This document shows, one piece after another, positions 44,941 to 54,390 of a stretch of 64,000 nucleotides of DNA. How positions within the stretch are numbered: the first letter of the stretch is position 1; each line of letters begins with the position of its first letter. Source of the DNA: Akkermansia muciniphila (GTDB lineage Bacteria > Verrucomicrobiota > Verrucomicrobiia > Limisphaerales > SXTU01); NCBI GenBank assembly GCA_945874145.1, contig CAMCFN010000019.1, positions 1-64,000 of the forward strand, given 5' to 3'. The notes below the pieces were generated by a model, which did no database searches, was not told the DNA's origin, and saw only the letters and a program-made list of their open reading frames with translations. The translations under genes were made by a program, and so were the position numbers.

Positions 44941-46497
44941 CTACTTCCAATCATCCGTGCGGAACGACTGCGCTGGCAGTCCGTCCTGGTTGAACAAGTT
45001 CGCCCACGGATGGACCGAGGCCCACGCGTAGCGCACCGCCACGGGCCTGGCAACCTGCTCGCTGGTGAGCAGGACCGTGTCGCCCGCAATCACCGCCGTG
45101 GCCCAGTGAAAATTCTTGTCCTCACCCGCGATGGCGAAGCCCTGAAGCTTCTCCCCGTGCTTGAAGGCCAGCCCTTGCCCGACGTGGGTGAAGCGGACGC
45201 GCACCTTGCCGCCTTCGACCGTGTGCGACTCATAGACCGGACCGTAAAACTCCACCTTCTTCCCGTAAGCCACCGCGAGCGCCACGCGCGCCGCCCGCTC
45301 GCCGTAGCCGGACTTGTTCGTCGGATGCACGCCGGAACCGAGGTCGGTGCTCGTGACCATCGCGGTCTGCGGGTAGCTTTGAATGTGGATGTGCGTCTCG
45401 CGATAGTGACCGTCGGCGGGCACTTGCGCCGGGAGCGGGGCGAACTTGTTCGCCTGCTTCGTCACCGCGTGCTCGGGGTCCCAAGCCGGGCCGCCCCCGC
45501 TGGGCTTCTGCACATACAGGAAAGGGAATTCGCCCTGGCCCCACGCCTGCCGCCAGCCGCGAATCAACGCGCCCATCAAGGTGAACTGGTCCACGCCCAC
45601 GATGGCCGTGCCGCTCTCGCCCTGGTCCCACAGCACGCCCCGGATGCCGTAACCCACGAAGCCCCGGATGTGCGCCTCGAAGAGGTTGCCGATCTTGCCG
45701 CCGGTGGCCTCGCCGGGTTTGCCCGGCGGGTTGGGACGGCGCGGGGGATTCTTCTTTTCCGCCTTCGCGGCGGTGCTGGCCTTTTCCCATGCGGCGAGGT
45801 CGGCCTCATACCGCTTCTGCAACGGCTCGATTTGATACGTCGCGGCGAACTTCTGCACCACCGCCTTGCCGGCCGCGTCGGTCTGGAACATCTCCTCGGT
45901 CAGCCAGTAGCCGGAAGGCGTGCCGCCCACCGCGCCGAGCATCAAACCGACGGGCACATCCAGCTCCTGCTGCAGACGCAGGCCGAAAGGCAGCAAAATC
46001 GCGCCAAAGTTCGCCATCGTCTGCGGCGTGGCCTCCTGCCAGCCAGCGCCCCGGCTGTGCAGATGCCGAATCTTCGGTAGCGGACCACTGGCGAGAATCT
46101 TGGCTAGGTTCTCGTCCGACTTGGCATAGCCACCCGCCGTCCCCGCCATGTTTGATTGGCCAGACCCAACCCACACTTCGCCGACGAGCACGTCTTTCAA
46201 AGTAAGCGTGTTCTTGCCCTTCACGGTGAGCGTGAGCGCGGGGCCGACCTTCAACGGGTCCAGCTTCACACGCCACAGCCCCTTGGCATCGGCTTTCGTG
46301 CTCCTTGTCTGGCCCGCGATGCTGACGGTGACCTCCTCTTCGGGCGCGGCAACGCCCCAGACCGGCACGGCCATGTCACGCTGCAAGACCATGTGGTCGG
46401 AGAAGACGGGCGGCAGCTTCACATCGGCACGCAGCACCGGGCACACAGCGAAGGCCGCCAATAGGATGGCAGGAGAGAAACGGGAAAGTGGATTCAT
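44941..46497 (-). CDS. sialate O-acetylesterase-family protein
   Basis: A 518-aa exported esterase of the SGNH-type sialate O-acetylesterase family, which removes acetyl groups from sialic or other glycans. Signal peptide to about residue 24; a beta-sandwich start (LPPVFSDHMVLQRDMAVPVWG) is characteristic. The catalytic Ser115 is in VGSGQSNMAG, with the later oxyanion and GVLWDQGESG segments. It has an extra Pro/Lys-rich stretch at about 255-280. The partner gene downstream on this strand is the truncated dehydrogenase. Whether sialic acid itself is the substrate is uncertain: this family in PVC bacteria acts on many acetylated glycans. Confidence 0.85.
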   Translation of the reverse strand: MNPLSRFSPAILLAAFAVCPVLRADVKLPPVFSDHMVLQRDMAVPVWGVAAPEEEVTVSIAGQTRSTKADAKGLWRVKLDPLKVGPALTLTVKGKNTLTLKDVLVGEVWVGSGQSNMAGTAGGYAKSDENLAKILASGPLPKIRHLHSRGAGWQEATPQTMANFGAILLPFGLRLQQELDVPVGLMLGAVGGTPSGYWLTEEMFQTDAAGKAVVQKFAATYQIEPLQKRYEADLAAWEKASTAAKAEKKNPPRRPNPPGKPGEATGGKIGNLFEAHIRGFVGYGIRGVLWDQGESGTAIVGVDQFTLMGALIRGWRQAWGQGEFPFLYVQKPSGGGPAWDPEHAVTKQANKFAPLPAQVPADGHYRETHIHIQSYPQTAMVTSTDLGSGVHPTNKSGYGERAARVALAVAYGKKVEFYGPVYESHTVEGGKVRVRFTHVGQGLAFKHGEKLQGFAIAGEDKNFHWATAVIAGDTVLLTSEQVARPVAVRYAWASVHPWANLFNQDGLPAQSFRTDDWK

Positions 46498-46600
46498 GGA
46501 ATGGATTGGGGTTGTCGCGCAGATTGAGTCACCGGCCGGAGGAAAAGGCGATGCCAATCCCACCGAGCCCAACACTCGATTCAGAAGGTCACCAAACATC

Positions 46601-47611
46601 CTATTTCTGTCCCTCGCCGAGCAATTTCACCAGCAACGGTTCGATGGCCTCGGCCCAAATCTGGTAGCCCTTGGCGCTCGGGTGCAGAAAATCCCCCATG
46701 ATCTCCCGCGCGATGGTGCCGTCGGCCTGGAGGAACTTCGCACCGATGTCGAGGAACGTGACCCGGTCGGGGCTGGCGAACTGGGCCAGCAGCTTGTTCG
46801 TCGTGTCCAGCTTGGCGCGCATGGCGTCGGGCTTGGGACCGCGCGGGAAGATGGCCATGAGGAGGACGTGGACCTGCGGCTGGCGCTGGCGGATTTCGTC
46901 GAGCAACGCCCGAACGCCGAGGGCAATTTCCTCGGGCGTGTTCTTGCCCGCGTTGTTCGTGCCGATGTGCATGACCACGACCTTCGCCTTCGCGCCATCG
47001 AGCTCGCCGTGGCGCAGCCGCCAGAGGGTGTTCTCCAAGTAGTCGTAGCCGAAGCCGAGGTTCGCCACGCTGCGCTTGGCGTAGAACTTCTCCCACACCT
47101 CCTTGCCGGGCTGCCCCCGGTCGTGTGGCTCGCCGCCAAACATCTGCGTGATGGAGTCGCCGATGAACACGAGCGAGGCCTTGCGATCGGCGGCGATTTT
47201 CGTGACCGCCGCATGGCGCCTGGCCCAGTCGTAAACCGGCCAGTCCCGATCCTGCGTGCAGGGAGCCAGCGTGGCGGGAAGCGGTTTCACACCGGCCACC
47301 GCCTCGAACTTAGCCTCGAACAAATCGCTCTTCTGTTTCCGATCCTCGCTGTAGGCCCGGGCTTTCACCACACCGCCGGCGGGCAATTCGATCGGCGCGA
47401 GGTAAGGCCCGCCCTTCGGTCCCGGGTCGGAGCCGTCGATGCTGTAGCGAATCACCGCGCCCGGCGTGGGGCAGGTCAGGGTGATGGTGCCGGCGGCATC
47501 GCGCTTCGCCGCAGGCACCGCGAGTGGGGCGACGTTCTGGGCACACAGGCTGGAGGACGCAGCGAGGCTGACGGCGAGGCCAAGCAGCAAGGACAACGGG
47601 GCAATGTTCAT
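46601..47611 (-). CDS. SGNH/GDSL esterase with N-terminal chitobiase-like domain
   Basis: A 336-aa exported esterase. A signal peptide (about 1-25) is followed by a chitobiase/hexosaminidase C-terminal-type beta domain (about 38-105; GTITLTCPTPGAVIRYSIDGSDPG), then an SGNH hydrolase: Ser153 in FIGDSIT, Gly in NLGFGYDY, Asn in IGTNNAGKNTP and the D..H pair in MGDFLHPSAKGY. It probably deacetylates or deacylates a polysaccharide, with the front domain helping to bind it. It sits 103 nt upstream of the sialate O-acetylesterase gene on the same strand. Confidence 0.88.
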   Translation of the reverse strand: MNIAPLSLLLGLAVSLAASSSLCAQNVAPLAVPAAKRDAAGTITLTCPTPGAVIRYSIDGSDPGPKGGPYLAPIELPAGGVVKARAYSEDRKQKSDLFEAKFEAVAGVKPLPATLAPCTQDRDWPVYDWARRHAAVTKIAADRKASLVFIGDSITQMFGGEPHDRGQPGKEVWEKFYAKRSVANLGFGYDYLENTLWRLRHGELDGAKAKVVVMHIGTNNAGKNTPEEIALGVRALLDEIRQRQPQVHVLLMAIFPRGPKPDAMRAKLDTTNKLLAQFASPDRVTFLDIGAKFLQADGTIAREIMGDFLHPSAKGYQIWAEAIEPLLVKLLGEGQK

Positions 47612-47668
47612 GGGCGAGAGTGTGCTGTTGCGACCAGCGGATCGCAATGTCTCGGTAAACAGGGCGCA

Positions 47669-47775
47669 ACCAGCCGGAGCGCGTAGCCACTGGCCGCAGT
47701 GTCCGAGTCGGCCAGTTGTTTACGGGCGGGCGTAGCCCCTGCGGCTGGTCTGCGACACAGCCGCGCTCCTTCAGA
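47669..47775. repeat. REP-like repeat cluster between genes
   Basis: ACCAGCCG (47669-47676) and CGGCTGGT (47742-47749) form a long-range inverted pair, and GGCCG/CGGCC form another inside (about 47692-47714). The sequence lies between the SGNH esterase and alcohol dehydrogenase genes. Less regular than the 15.6-kb cluster but of the same GC-palindrome style. Confidence 0.45.
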
Positions 47776-47788
47776 GACAGCGCCCAGT

Positions 47789-48817
47789 TCAGTCCACGTG
47801 GACGATCGCCTTGATCACGCCCGTCTCCGGCTTGGTCCAGCTCGCGAAGACGCCCATCATCTCATCGAAGCTGGCGTGATGGGTGATCCACGGACGCGTG
47901 TCGATCTGGCCGTCCTCGATCAGCGTGATGATGCGCGTGAAGTCCCCCGGGAGGGCGTTGCGGCTCGCCAGGATGTCTAGTTCGCGCCGGTGCAGCGCGG
48001 GGGCGTGCGGAATGCTCACCTCGGCCTGCGTGATGCCGACGTAAACCAGCCGGCCTTTGAACGCACAGTAATTCAGCGCCTGCGCCATGGACTTGTTGCT
48101 GCCGGTGGCGTCAATCACCACATCGGCAAGCTGGCCGTTGGTGAGCTCCGCCAGCCGTTTCAACTCCTCGCCATCGCCTTTGGTGAAAATGGTGTCCGGC
48201 ACGCCCATCCGCTCGCGCACAAAGGCCAGGCGCTGCTCGTTCATGTCCATCACGATGGTCTTCTTCGCCGCGAGCTTGGCGAACTCGATGGCGCTGAGCC
48301 CGATTGGACCGGCTCCGATGACCAGCACGTGCTCCTCCGGCTTGGGGTTGCCCCGGCTCACCGCGTGGCAGCCGATGGCGAGCGTCTCGACGAGCGCAAG
48401 CTGCTCGAAGCTCAGCTTGGCGGAGGGATGCAGTTTGCGCGCGGGCAGGATGATGCGCGCGGTCATGCCGCCATCGCACATGACGCCGAGGGTCTTGTTG
48501 GTCTCGCAGCAGTTCGTGTGGCCGCGGCGACAGGTGTAGCAGTGACCGCAGTTGATGTAAGGCTCCACCGAGCAGCGGTCGCCGGGTTTGATGTTGGTCA
48601 CCCCGGCACCGACGGCCAGCACCTCCACGCCCAGCTCGTGACCGGGAATGCGCGGGTAGCTGAAGAAGGGCATCTTGCCGAGATACCCGGAGAGGTCCGT
48701 GCCACAGATGCCAATGCGGTGGACGCGCAACAGCGCCTCGCCCGGACCGGGCTGCGGAGGTTCCGGGATTTCAACGGTGCGCCAGGACAGGGGTTTTTCG
48801 AGCTGGAGTGCTTTCAT
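47789..48817 (-). CDS. zinc-dependent alcohol/polyol dehydrogenase
   Basis: A 342-aa medium-chain dehydrogenase. Catalytic zinc ligands lie in GICGTDL and PGHELGVEV; the structural zinc cysteines are CGHCYTCRRGHTNCC (one spacing differs slightly from the textbook C-x2-C-x2-C-x7-C pattern). The Rossmann motif is VLVIGAGPIGLSAIEFA. Probably oxidises or reduces a sugar, sugar alcohol or sugar acid (L-threonine/galactitol/fucose-type dehydrogenases are the nearest in style). It is 20 nt downstream of an aldo/keto reductase on the same strand. Confidence 0.9.
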   Translation of the reverse strand: MKALQLEKPLSWRTVEIPEPPQPGPGEALLRVHRIGICGTDLSGYLGKMPFFSYPRIPGHELGVEVLAVGAGVTNIKPGDRCSVEPYINCGHCYTCRRGHTNCCETNKTLGVMCDGGMTARIILPARKLHPSAKLSFEQLALVETLAIGCHAVSRGNPKPEEHVLVIGAGPIGLSAIEFAKLAAKKTIVMDMNEQRLAFVRERMGVPDTIFTKGDGEELKRLAELTNGQLADVVIDATGSNKSMAQALNYCAFKGRLVYVGITQAEVSIPHAPALHRRELDILASRNALPGDFTRIITLIEDGQIDTRPWITHHASFDEMMGVFASWTKPETGVIKAIVHVD

Positions 48818-48837
48818 GATGAGGGGTTCTAAACTGG

Positions 48838-49770
48838 TTAATTGTTATCGGGCAAACCTTCTCGGTGTCCCAGGTTCTTCACCGGGGCGAAGATGGCCTG
48901 GACTTCGGCGAGCAGCTGCGTGTCCAGCGGCTCGGCGGCCCACCTCGCCCAGTTGCGGATGTTGTTCGGGTTCGCGCTGCCGCTGACGGTGGTGGCGATG
49001 TCGGGGTTCGCGAGGCTGAACTGGAGCGCGAGCTTCGCGATGTCCACGCCCTTGCTGGCGCAGTGCGCGGCGGCGGCGCGGGCGGCGGCTTTCACAGACT
49101 CCGGCTCCTTGAGCCACGCGGGCAGCGGCGCGTTCGTAAGCAGCCGCGCGCTGAAAGGTCCGGCATTCATCACGCCCACGCCCTTCGCCTTGAGATACGG
49201 CACGGCCTCGTCGGCGAAGCGCGTGTTCTGGAGCGTGTATTGATTGTAGGAAAGCACGCAGTCCACGCTCGTCTGATCGAGGATGAACTTGAAAATCTTC
49301 ATCGGATAACCGCTGAAGCCGATGAAGCGCACCTTGCCCGCCTGCTGAATCTTCCGCAGCGCCGGCAGGGTCTCGTCCACGATCTGCTGCATGGGCACGA
49401 ACTCGATGTCGTGACAGAGAACAATGTCGAGATGATCGGTGCCGAGGCGGTGAAGGCTCACATCCACGCTCTCGGCAACGCGCCTGGTGCTGAAATCGAA
49501 GTGCTGGAGATCGTAGCGGCCCAGCTTGGTGCAGAGCGTGTAACTGTCGCGTGGCACGCCTTTGAGGGCGATGCCGAGCAGCACCTCGCTCATGCCACGC
49601 CCGTAGAACGGCGAGGTGTCGATGAAGCTCAGGCCGCAATCCAGCGCCACGCGGACACTGTCGAGGGCCTCCTCCAGCTTAACGCTGCGAAACTCCGCGC
49701 CGAGCGATGACGCGCCAAAGCTCAGGATCGGGAGTTGCAGGCCGGTTTTTCCAAGCGGTCGGGTTTGCAT
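48838..49770 (-). CDS. aldo/keto reductase (L-fucose/L-galactose dehydrogenase-like)
   Basis: A 310-aa NAD(P)-linked enzyme. D51 and Y56 lie in FIDTSPFYGRG, K82 in LCTKLGRYD, and the catalytic His in VLCHDIEF. The pattern LGKTGLQLPILSFGASSLG and the FSGYPMKIF stretch match D-threo-aldose/L-galactose dehydrogenase-type reductases that oxidise L-fucose or L-galactose to the lactone. The adjoining RbsD/FucU mutarotase and class II aldolase genes make an L-fucose-type role plausible but unproven. 31 nt upstream is the sulfatase stop, so they are likely co-transcribed. Confidence 0.85.
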   Translation of the reverse strand: MQTRPLGKTGLQLPILSFGASSLGAEFRSVKLEEALDSVRVALDCGLSFIDTSPFYGRGMSEVLLGIALKGVPRDSYTLCTKLGRYDLQHFDFSTRRVAESVDVSLHRLGTDHLDIVLCHDIEFVPMQQIVDETLPALRKIQQAGKVRFIGFSGYPMKIFKFILDQTSVDCVLSYNQYTLQNTRFADEAVPYLKAKGVGVMNAGPFSARLLTNAPLPAWLKEPESVKAAARAAAAHCASKGVDIAKLALQFSLANPDIATTVSGSANPNNIRNWARWAAEPLDTQLLAEVQAIFAPVKNLGHREGLPDNN

Positions 49771-49801
49771 GACGGGAATGATTCAGATTGTGGAATGAAG
49801 T

Positions 49802-51262
49802 TTACAGTCGGGCGGGATTGAAAGGTGACTTGGGCACGGCCCCGCTGGCCTTGGCTTTCAGCAGGCTTTGGAGGCCGGGAACAACGTCCTTGGCCGCCGA
49901 TGAGTGAGCGAGGTTGTTGAACTCTTGCGGGTCAGTCGCGTGATCGTAGAGCTCCGTGCCCAGCCGACCCTCACCCCATTCGGTGTAACGCCAGCGCTCC
50001 GTGCGGATGCTGCGGCCCATCAGGGGCGCACCATTCCCAGGCCGCAGAATCTGCGTCACGGCACTGCCCTCCCATGGGCGGGAAGGATCTTCCAGCAACG
50101 GCACCAGGCTGCAGCCGGCAAGCGACTTCGGTGAGGCGATCCCGCACAGTTCCGCCACGGTGGGATAAATGTCCACAAACTCGACAACCCGAGTGCAGGC
50201 GCGGCCATTGCCCTTGGCCGCCGGCGCACGCATCAGCAACGGCGCACGCGCGGACTCCTCGAAGAGCATGCGCTTCTGCCACACGCCCCCGTGTTCGCCA
50301 AGGTGGTAGCCGTGATCGCTCCACAGCACCACGATGGTCGAGCGCGCCAGATCCAGCCGGTCCAGCGCAGCCAGCACGCGCCCCACCTGAGCATCCACAT
50401 AGGCGACGCACGCGTAGTAAGCCTGCAACGCCTTGCGGCAGGTCAGCTCGTCGAGACCGTAGTTCGGTGTGGGATTGTTGTGTGCGAAGGCGGCGGAGGG
50501 AATGTCATCACGGTCATTCGCCGGGGCCACCGGCAGACGGACTGTCTCCAATGGATACAGGTCGAAGTAGCGCTTCGGCGCAACGAACGGCGTGTGCGGT
50601 CGGAAGAAGCCGACTCCGAGGAAGAACGGCCCGCCACGGTGCCGCTCCAGCAATCGAATCGCCTCGGTGGCAATCAAGCCATCCGTCTGCTCCGTGTCAG
50701 CGCCGTCCGCCACCTGCCAGCTCAACGCCGCGCTCACGGGCCGCGCCGGCGTGGGATTGGTAATCAGCGCCTCCTCGGCCACGTCGCGCCCCTTCGGGTT
50801 CACCACCTGCGACCACGACGCCGGATCATCCAAGCCATCCGTGCCGATGCCCTTCGGCACGTCGTAGTGGAAAATCTTTCCCACGCGCGCCGTGAACCAG
50901 CCTTGGCTCCGGAACAACTGCGGCAGCGTCACCGCTGCTGGCACCGTGGCCCGGAAATGCCGGTCCAAATCAAACACCCCGGTCGCGTCTGGTCGCAGCC
51001 CCGTGAGCACCGAGGCACGGCTGGGGTTGCAAAGCGGGATCTGGCAATACGCGCGGTCAAAGCGGACGCCGGTCGCCGCAAGCCGGTCCAAGTGCGGCGT
51101 CTTGAGCACCGGGTGCCCCGCCGAGCCGAGCACGTTGCCAAGGTCATCCACCCCAATGAACAGCACGTTCAGCCGCTGCGCTGCCACCGTGGGCAGGGCC
51201 AGCGCCAGCAAGACGAAGATCAGGCCGCCCCTGGCCGCGCGCTGTGAGGACACCGTCTTCAT
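49802..51262 (-). CDS. secreted sulfatase (iduronate-2-sulfatase-like)
   Basis: A 486-aa exported type I sulfatase. Signal peptide about 1-28; metal-binding DD at 39-40; formylglycine motif C78-N-P-S-R82 followed by [40 protein letters not shown] and [16 protein letters not shown] are diagnostic of the iduronate-2-sulfatase branch. ATG 51262 is chosen for the signal peptide. It lies between the sialidase-fold protein and the aldo/keto reductase in the carbohydrate locus and presumably desulfates the glycan that these genes process. Confidence 0.92.
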   Translation of the reverse strand: MKTVSSQRAARGGLIFVLLALALPTVAAQRLNVLFIGVDDLGNVLGSAGHPVLKTPHLDRLAATGVRFDRAYCQIPLCNPSRASVLTGLRPDATGVFDLDRHFRATVPAAVTLPQLFRSQGWFTARVGKIFHYDVPKGIGTDGLDDPASWSQVVNPKGRDVAEEALITNPTPARPVSAALSWQVADGADTEQTDGLIATEAIRLLERHRGGPFFLGVGFFRPHTPFVAPKRYFDLYPLETVRLPVAPANDRDDIPSAAFAHNNPTPNYGLDELTCRKALQAYYACVAYVDAQVGRVLAALDRLDLARSTIVVLWSDHGYHLGEHGGVWQKRMLFEESARAPLLMRAPAAKGNGRACTRVVEFVDIYPTVAELCGIASPKSLAGCSLVPLLEDPSRPWEGSAVTQILRPGNGAPLMGRSIRTERWRYTEWGEGRLGTELYDHATDPQEFNNLAHSSAAKDVVPGLQSLLKAKASGAVPKSPFNPARL

Positions 51263-51305
51263 TCGGGTCGCTGGCGGGCCGGCGTTGCCGACTGCTTCCG
51301 GATTC

Positions 51306-52580
51306 TCATTTGTTCTTGGGCGCTGGTTTCGGCCCAAGCGGGCGGCTGATGAGCATTTTCAACTTCGACTTCGGACCGGTAATTTGCTTCGCGAGAATGT
51401 CGGCTTCAGTGAAGCGCGCCAGCAGAATTTCGCCGTCCGTGGCCCGGTTGCGGTCGTAGGAGATGTAGATCGTGCCGTCGGGCGACTGGAAACCGTCCGG
51501 GTAGGAGATGCCCTTGCGCTCGTCAAGGATGAGCCCGCCACGCCACGACTTGCCATCGTCCTCGGAGAGCCACGCGCTGAGTTGCACGCGGCCGGTGTGC
51601 GCGTCCAGTTGGTCGCCGTGCTTCACGAGGAGCAGCTTGCCCGAAGCGAGCCGGCGGACGTGGAAGCGGGCGACAGGCTGGCGGATGCCGGGCGGCTCAG
51701 TGGGCTCGGCCCAGGTGCGCCCGCCGTCGGTGGAGGTGGTTTGCATGATGCCCTTGGCAGTGCGCGCGAGCATCCAGAGCGAGCCATCGCGACGTTCGAC
51801 AACCATGTGCTCGTGCCAGTCGGGATTGGGGAAGCGCGCGGCCCCGCGACGCTGCCACGTCGCGCCAGCATCGGTGGAGACGAAGACATTCGCACCCCGC
51901 AGCGGGTCAAGCTCCTTGAACTGGCCTTTGAACGCGCCGAAGCCTTCGCGCTGATCGAGCGAGATGGGCAGCAGCCATTCCCCGGTCGAGAGGACAATGG
52001 GCTTGTTCAACGTGACGCCGTGCCAGATGCGGCGCGGAGCGGACCAGGCCGGCTTCTCCGCGTCGGGATTCTCGCAGACGGCGGCCCACACACCGGCGCG
52101 GCCGTCGAACATCTCCATGGACTGATCGAAGATGAGCCAGAGCCGCCCGCGCGGATCGGTCCAGAGATTGCCGACGAGGATGCTGCGATCCATTGGGAGA
52201 TTCTTGGAATGCGCGTCAACCACGAGGCGGGGCTTGGACCACGTCTCGCCATCGTCATCACTCGTCGCGAGGACGAAGAAGGCCTTCGGGCTGTCGCCGC
52301 CCGCGACCCAGCAAGCCCAGAGGCGGCCCTTCGGCGTTCGTTCGATCCCGATGGTCATGCCGTAGTCGAGCTTGTCGTAGTCGTATTGCGGCACGGGCGA
52401 GGTGTTGAGCGTGGGCGGAATCAGCGCGAGGTCGGCAATGCGCCGCATCACGTCCACTTCGTAGGCGCGCACCTCAGCAGCCGGCATGGTGGCGAAGCGG
52501 GCTTCGGAACTTGGCTCGGCGGCGGGGGTGGCCAACTGCGTTGCGAGCAACGCTAGCGGCAGGAAGGAGAAGATTTTCAT
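51306..52580 (-). CDS. sialidase-fold (BNR) exported glycosidase
   Basis: A 424-aa protein with a signal peptide ([20 protein letters not shown]) and a six-bladed sialidase-like propeller. Asp-box (BNR) motifs recur as S-x-D-x-G-x-T-W: [34 protein letters not shown] and [10 protein letters not shown]. An arginine-containing [11 protein letters not shown] and other Arg residues could form the carboxylate-binding triad. Many such proteins in PVC bacteria are not sialidases but act on other uronic or keto-sugar glycans. Its ATG overlaps the aldolase stop (ATGA). Confidence 0.82.
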   Translation of the reverse strand: MKIFSFLPLALLATQLATPAAEPSSEARFATMPAAEVRAYEVDVMRRIADLALIPPTLNTSPVPQYDYDKLDYGMTIGIERTPKGRLWACWVAGGDSPKAFFVLATSDDDGETWSKPRLVVDAHSKNLPMDRSILVGNLWTDPRGRLWLIFDQSMEMFDGRAGVWAAVCENPDAEKPAWSAPRRIWHGVTLNKPIVLSTGEWLLPISLDQREGFGAFKGQFKELDPLRGANVFVSTDAGATWQRRGAARFPNPDWHEHMVVERRDGSLWMLARTAKGIMQTTSTDGGRTWAEPTEPPGIRQPVARFHVRRLASGKLLLVKHGDQLDAHTGRVQLSAWLSEDDGKSWRGGLILDERKGISYPDGFQSPDGTIYISYDRNRATDGEILLARFTEADILAKQITGPKSKLKMLISRPLGPKPAPKNK

Positions 52581-53308
52581 GAGGTGCGAACGGGTCTGGT
52601 TTGAAGAAGTTTTTGGTAGGCGTCACGCAGGACGGAGAGGTCTGACTGGACCGCCACATGGGTGAAGCCCTGATTCAGCCGGGGCTGCAACTCGGCCGAA
52701 TCACGCACGAGAATGCCAGCAGCCTTGCCTGCGGTCCGAGCGGCTTCGACCACCCGGCACAGGCAGGCTTCATAGTCTTCACCTGGCAAAGGGGCACGTT
52801 GCTTGAGGTCATGCTGCAAGTCCGCCGGACCAACAAAGAGGACATCCACGCCGTCCACACGGGCAATCTCAGCCGCCTGCATCACGGCCTCACGCGTTTC
52901 AATTTGCACCAAGAGCAAGGGCGCGGGCGTGGTCTCCGGCGGGCGCATCCCGTAGTCATGCGCACGCACGGTGCGCGAGAAACCGCGCTTGCCGCGAGGC
53001 GGGTAATGCGCCGCGCGCACGATGGTCTCGGCTTCGGCAGCACTGTTGACGTGAGGCACCATGAGGCCGCGGGCACCCCAGTCGAGCACCCGGGCAATCA
53101 GGTCAGGATGCGGCGCGCCGACACGCACGACCCCTCGGGTGGCGCTGCCGCGCAGCGCGCGCAGTTGCTCCGGCAACGCGGCTTCGCTGCCGCAGCCATG
53201 CTCCAGATCGAGCAGCAGCCAGTCGAAGCCGCACAATCCGGCCAGTTCGGCGATGACCGGCGAGCCGATGGACAGCCAAGTGCCGAGTTGGAGGAGATTC
53301 TGGTTCAT
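52577..53308 (-). CDS. HpcH/HpaI class II aldolase
   Basis: A 243-aa metal-dependent pyruvate aldolase. Family landmarks: GFDWLLLDLEHG, the VRVGAPHPDLIARVLDWGARGLMVPHVNSAAEAE stretch, LLLVQIETREAV (metal-binding Glu) and DVLFVGPADLQHDL (metal-binding Asp). Such enzymes split 2-keto-3-deoxy acids (rhamnonate, fuconate-like) to pyruvate and an aldehyde. It overlaps both neighbours by four bases: the sialidase-fold gene downstream and the APH-fold kinase upstream. This fixes it in a single operon. Confidence 0.9.
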   Translation of the reverse strand: MNQNLLQLGTWLSIGSPVIAELAGLCGFDWLLLDLEHGCGSEAALPEQLRALRGSATRGVVRVGAPHPDLIARVLDWGARGLMVPHVNSAAEAETIVRAAHYPPRGKRGFSRTVRAHDYGMRPPETTPAPLLLVQIETREAVMQAAEIARVDGVDVLFVGPADLQHDLKQRAPLPGEDYEACLCRVVEAARTAGKAAGILVRDSAELQPRLNQGFTHVAVQSDLSVLRDAYQKLLQTRPVRTS

Positions 53309-54390
53309 AGGCAGGAAAGCTCAGCGTCTTGTTCGAGGCCGCGCAAGGCCAGCGAGAGGCGTTGTTCCGTATATCGTTTGAGGTCCGCCCCGCTGCATCC
53401 CGAGCCGATGAGGAAGAAGCCATCATCCCGATCGAAGTAACCAGCCCCCACGCGAATGACGGCCTTGACGATCAGGTTGCGCAACAGGTGGAGCCAGAAC
53501 CGGCGACGATGATTGGGTGGCAGGCGACAAAGACTGGTGTAGCCATCAAAGACGCGCTGGAGAAATGCCGCGTCATGGAAGCAGGCGAGGAGCGAGAGGT
53601 CGTCCATGGGATCGCCGCTGATGGCGTCATCGAGGTCGATGAAAGCGTGGATTTGATCGGCGGTGCCAAGGATGTTCCACAGCGCGAGATCCTTGTGGAC
53701 AAGGCAGCCTTGGGCAAGCGCGAGCAGCGCGGTGTGCTTCGCGATTGCCTGCCGGAGGTCGTCCCGCTGGGCGGAGCTGAGGAAGCCCTTTGCGACGAGG
53801 AAGGCAAGGTGTTCCTCCAGCCGCAGGTGGAAATAGTCCGGATACGTCCCGTGATAGCCCGTCAGCCGGCCGCCGCTGCGCCAGTGTTCGAGGTCGAAGG
53901 GACCGAAGCCGGCGGGCTGGATGGCCTGCCAGCGGGCAACGTTCACGCCGATGTCGTAGGCGATGCGCGCCGCGTTGAGCTGACCGAGACGGTGCCAGTG
54001 GTTGAGGTCAGGGAACGAAACGCGCTCCAGCGCCTGCCAGGCGAAGGGGACGCGGCTACGGGAGGCATCGCAATCGAAGACTCGCGGCGTCGGGACGCCG
54101 GCAGCGCGCACGCGATCGATCAGGGCCGATTCCATGGCAAGGTGCTGGTCCAACTCCGGGCCGTTCTCGACGCGGACGAAGAGGTCCAAATCGCCCACCC
54201 GCGCCGTCCAGGTGAGATGGTTGCCCTGGGAGCCAGCAGGCTGAAGCACGACACGCCCCGCGCGGAAGCGGTCCTGCAACTGCTCCGCGAGCTGCTGCTC
54301 GACCCGGGCATCCGGCTCACCGCGCGTCTGAGTGCCATGGAAGGCCGCAGGACGATCACACTTCCAGTAATGGATATTGCGGCGGCTCAT
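53305..54390 (-). CDS. aminoglycoside-phosphotransferase-fold (APH) kinase
   Basis: A 361-aa kinase-fold protein. The catalytic loop is CLVHKDLALWNIL (H-x-D-x4-N) and the metal-binding segment is AFIDLDDAISGDPMDDLSLLA (the family's I-D-x-(D/E)). The N-terminal lobe has the LFVRVENG strand with the lysine-equivalent region. It has no resistance context: sitting between a pyruvate aldolase and a BASS carrier with four-base overlaps both ways, it more likely phosphorylates a sugar, an amino sugar or a related small molecule. It could also be a regulatory protein kinase. Confidence 0.8.
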   Translation of the reverse strand: MSRRNIHYWKCDRPAAFHGTQTRGEPDARVEQQLAEQLQDRFRAGRVVLQPAGSQGNHLTWTARVGDLDLFVRVENGPELDQHLAMESALIDRVRAAGVPTPRVFDCDASRSRVPFAWQALERVSFPDLNHWHRLGQLNAARIAYDIGVNVARWQAIQPAGFGPFDLEHWRSGGRLTGYHGTYPDYFHLRLEEHLAFLVAKGFLSSAQRDDLRQAIAKHTALLALAQGCLVHKDLALWNILGTADQIHAFIDLDDAISGDPMDDLSLLACFHDAAFLQRVFDGYTSLCRLPPNHRRRFWLHLLRNLIVKAVIRVGAGYFDRDDGFFLIGSGCSGADLKRYTEQRLSLALRGLEQDAELSCL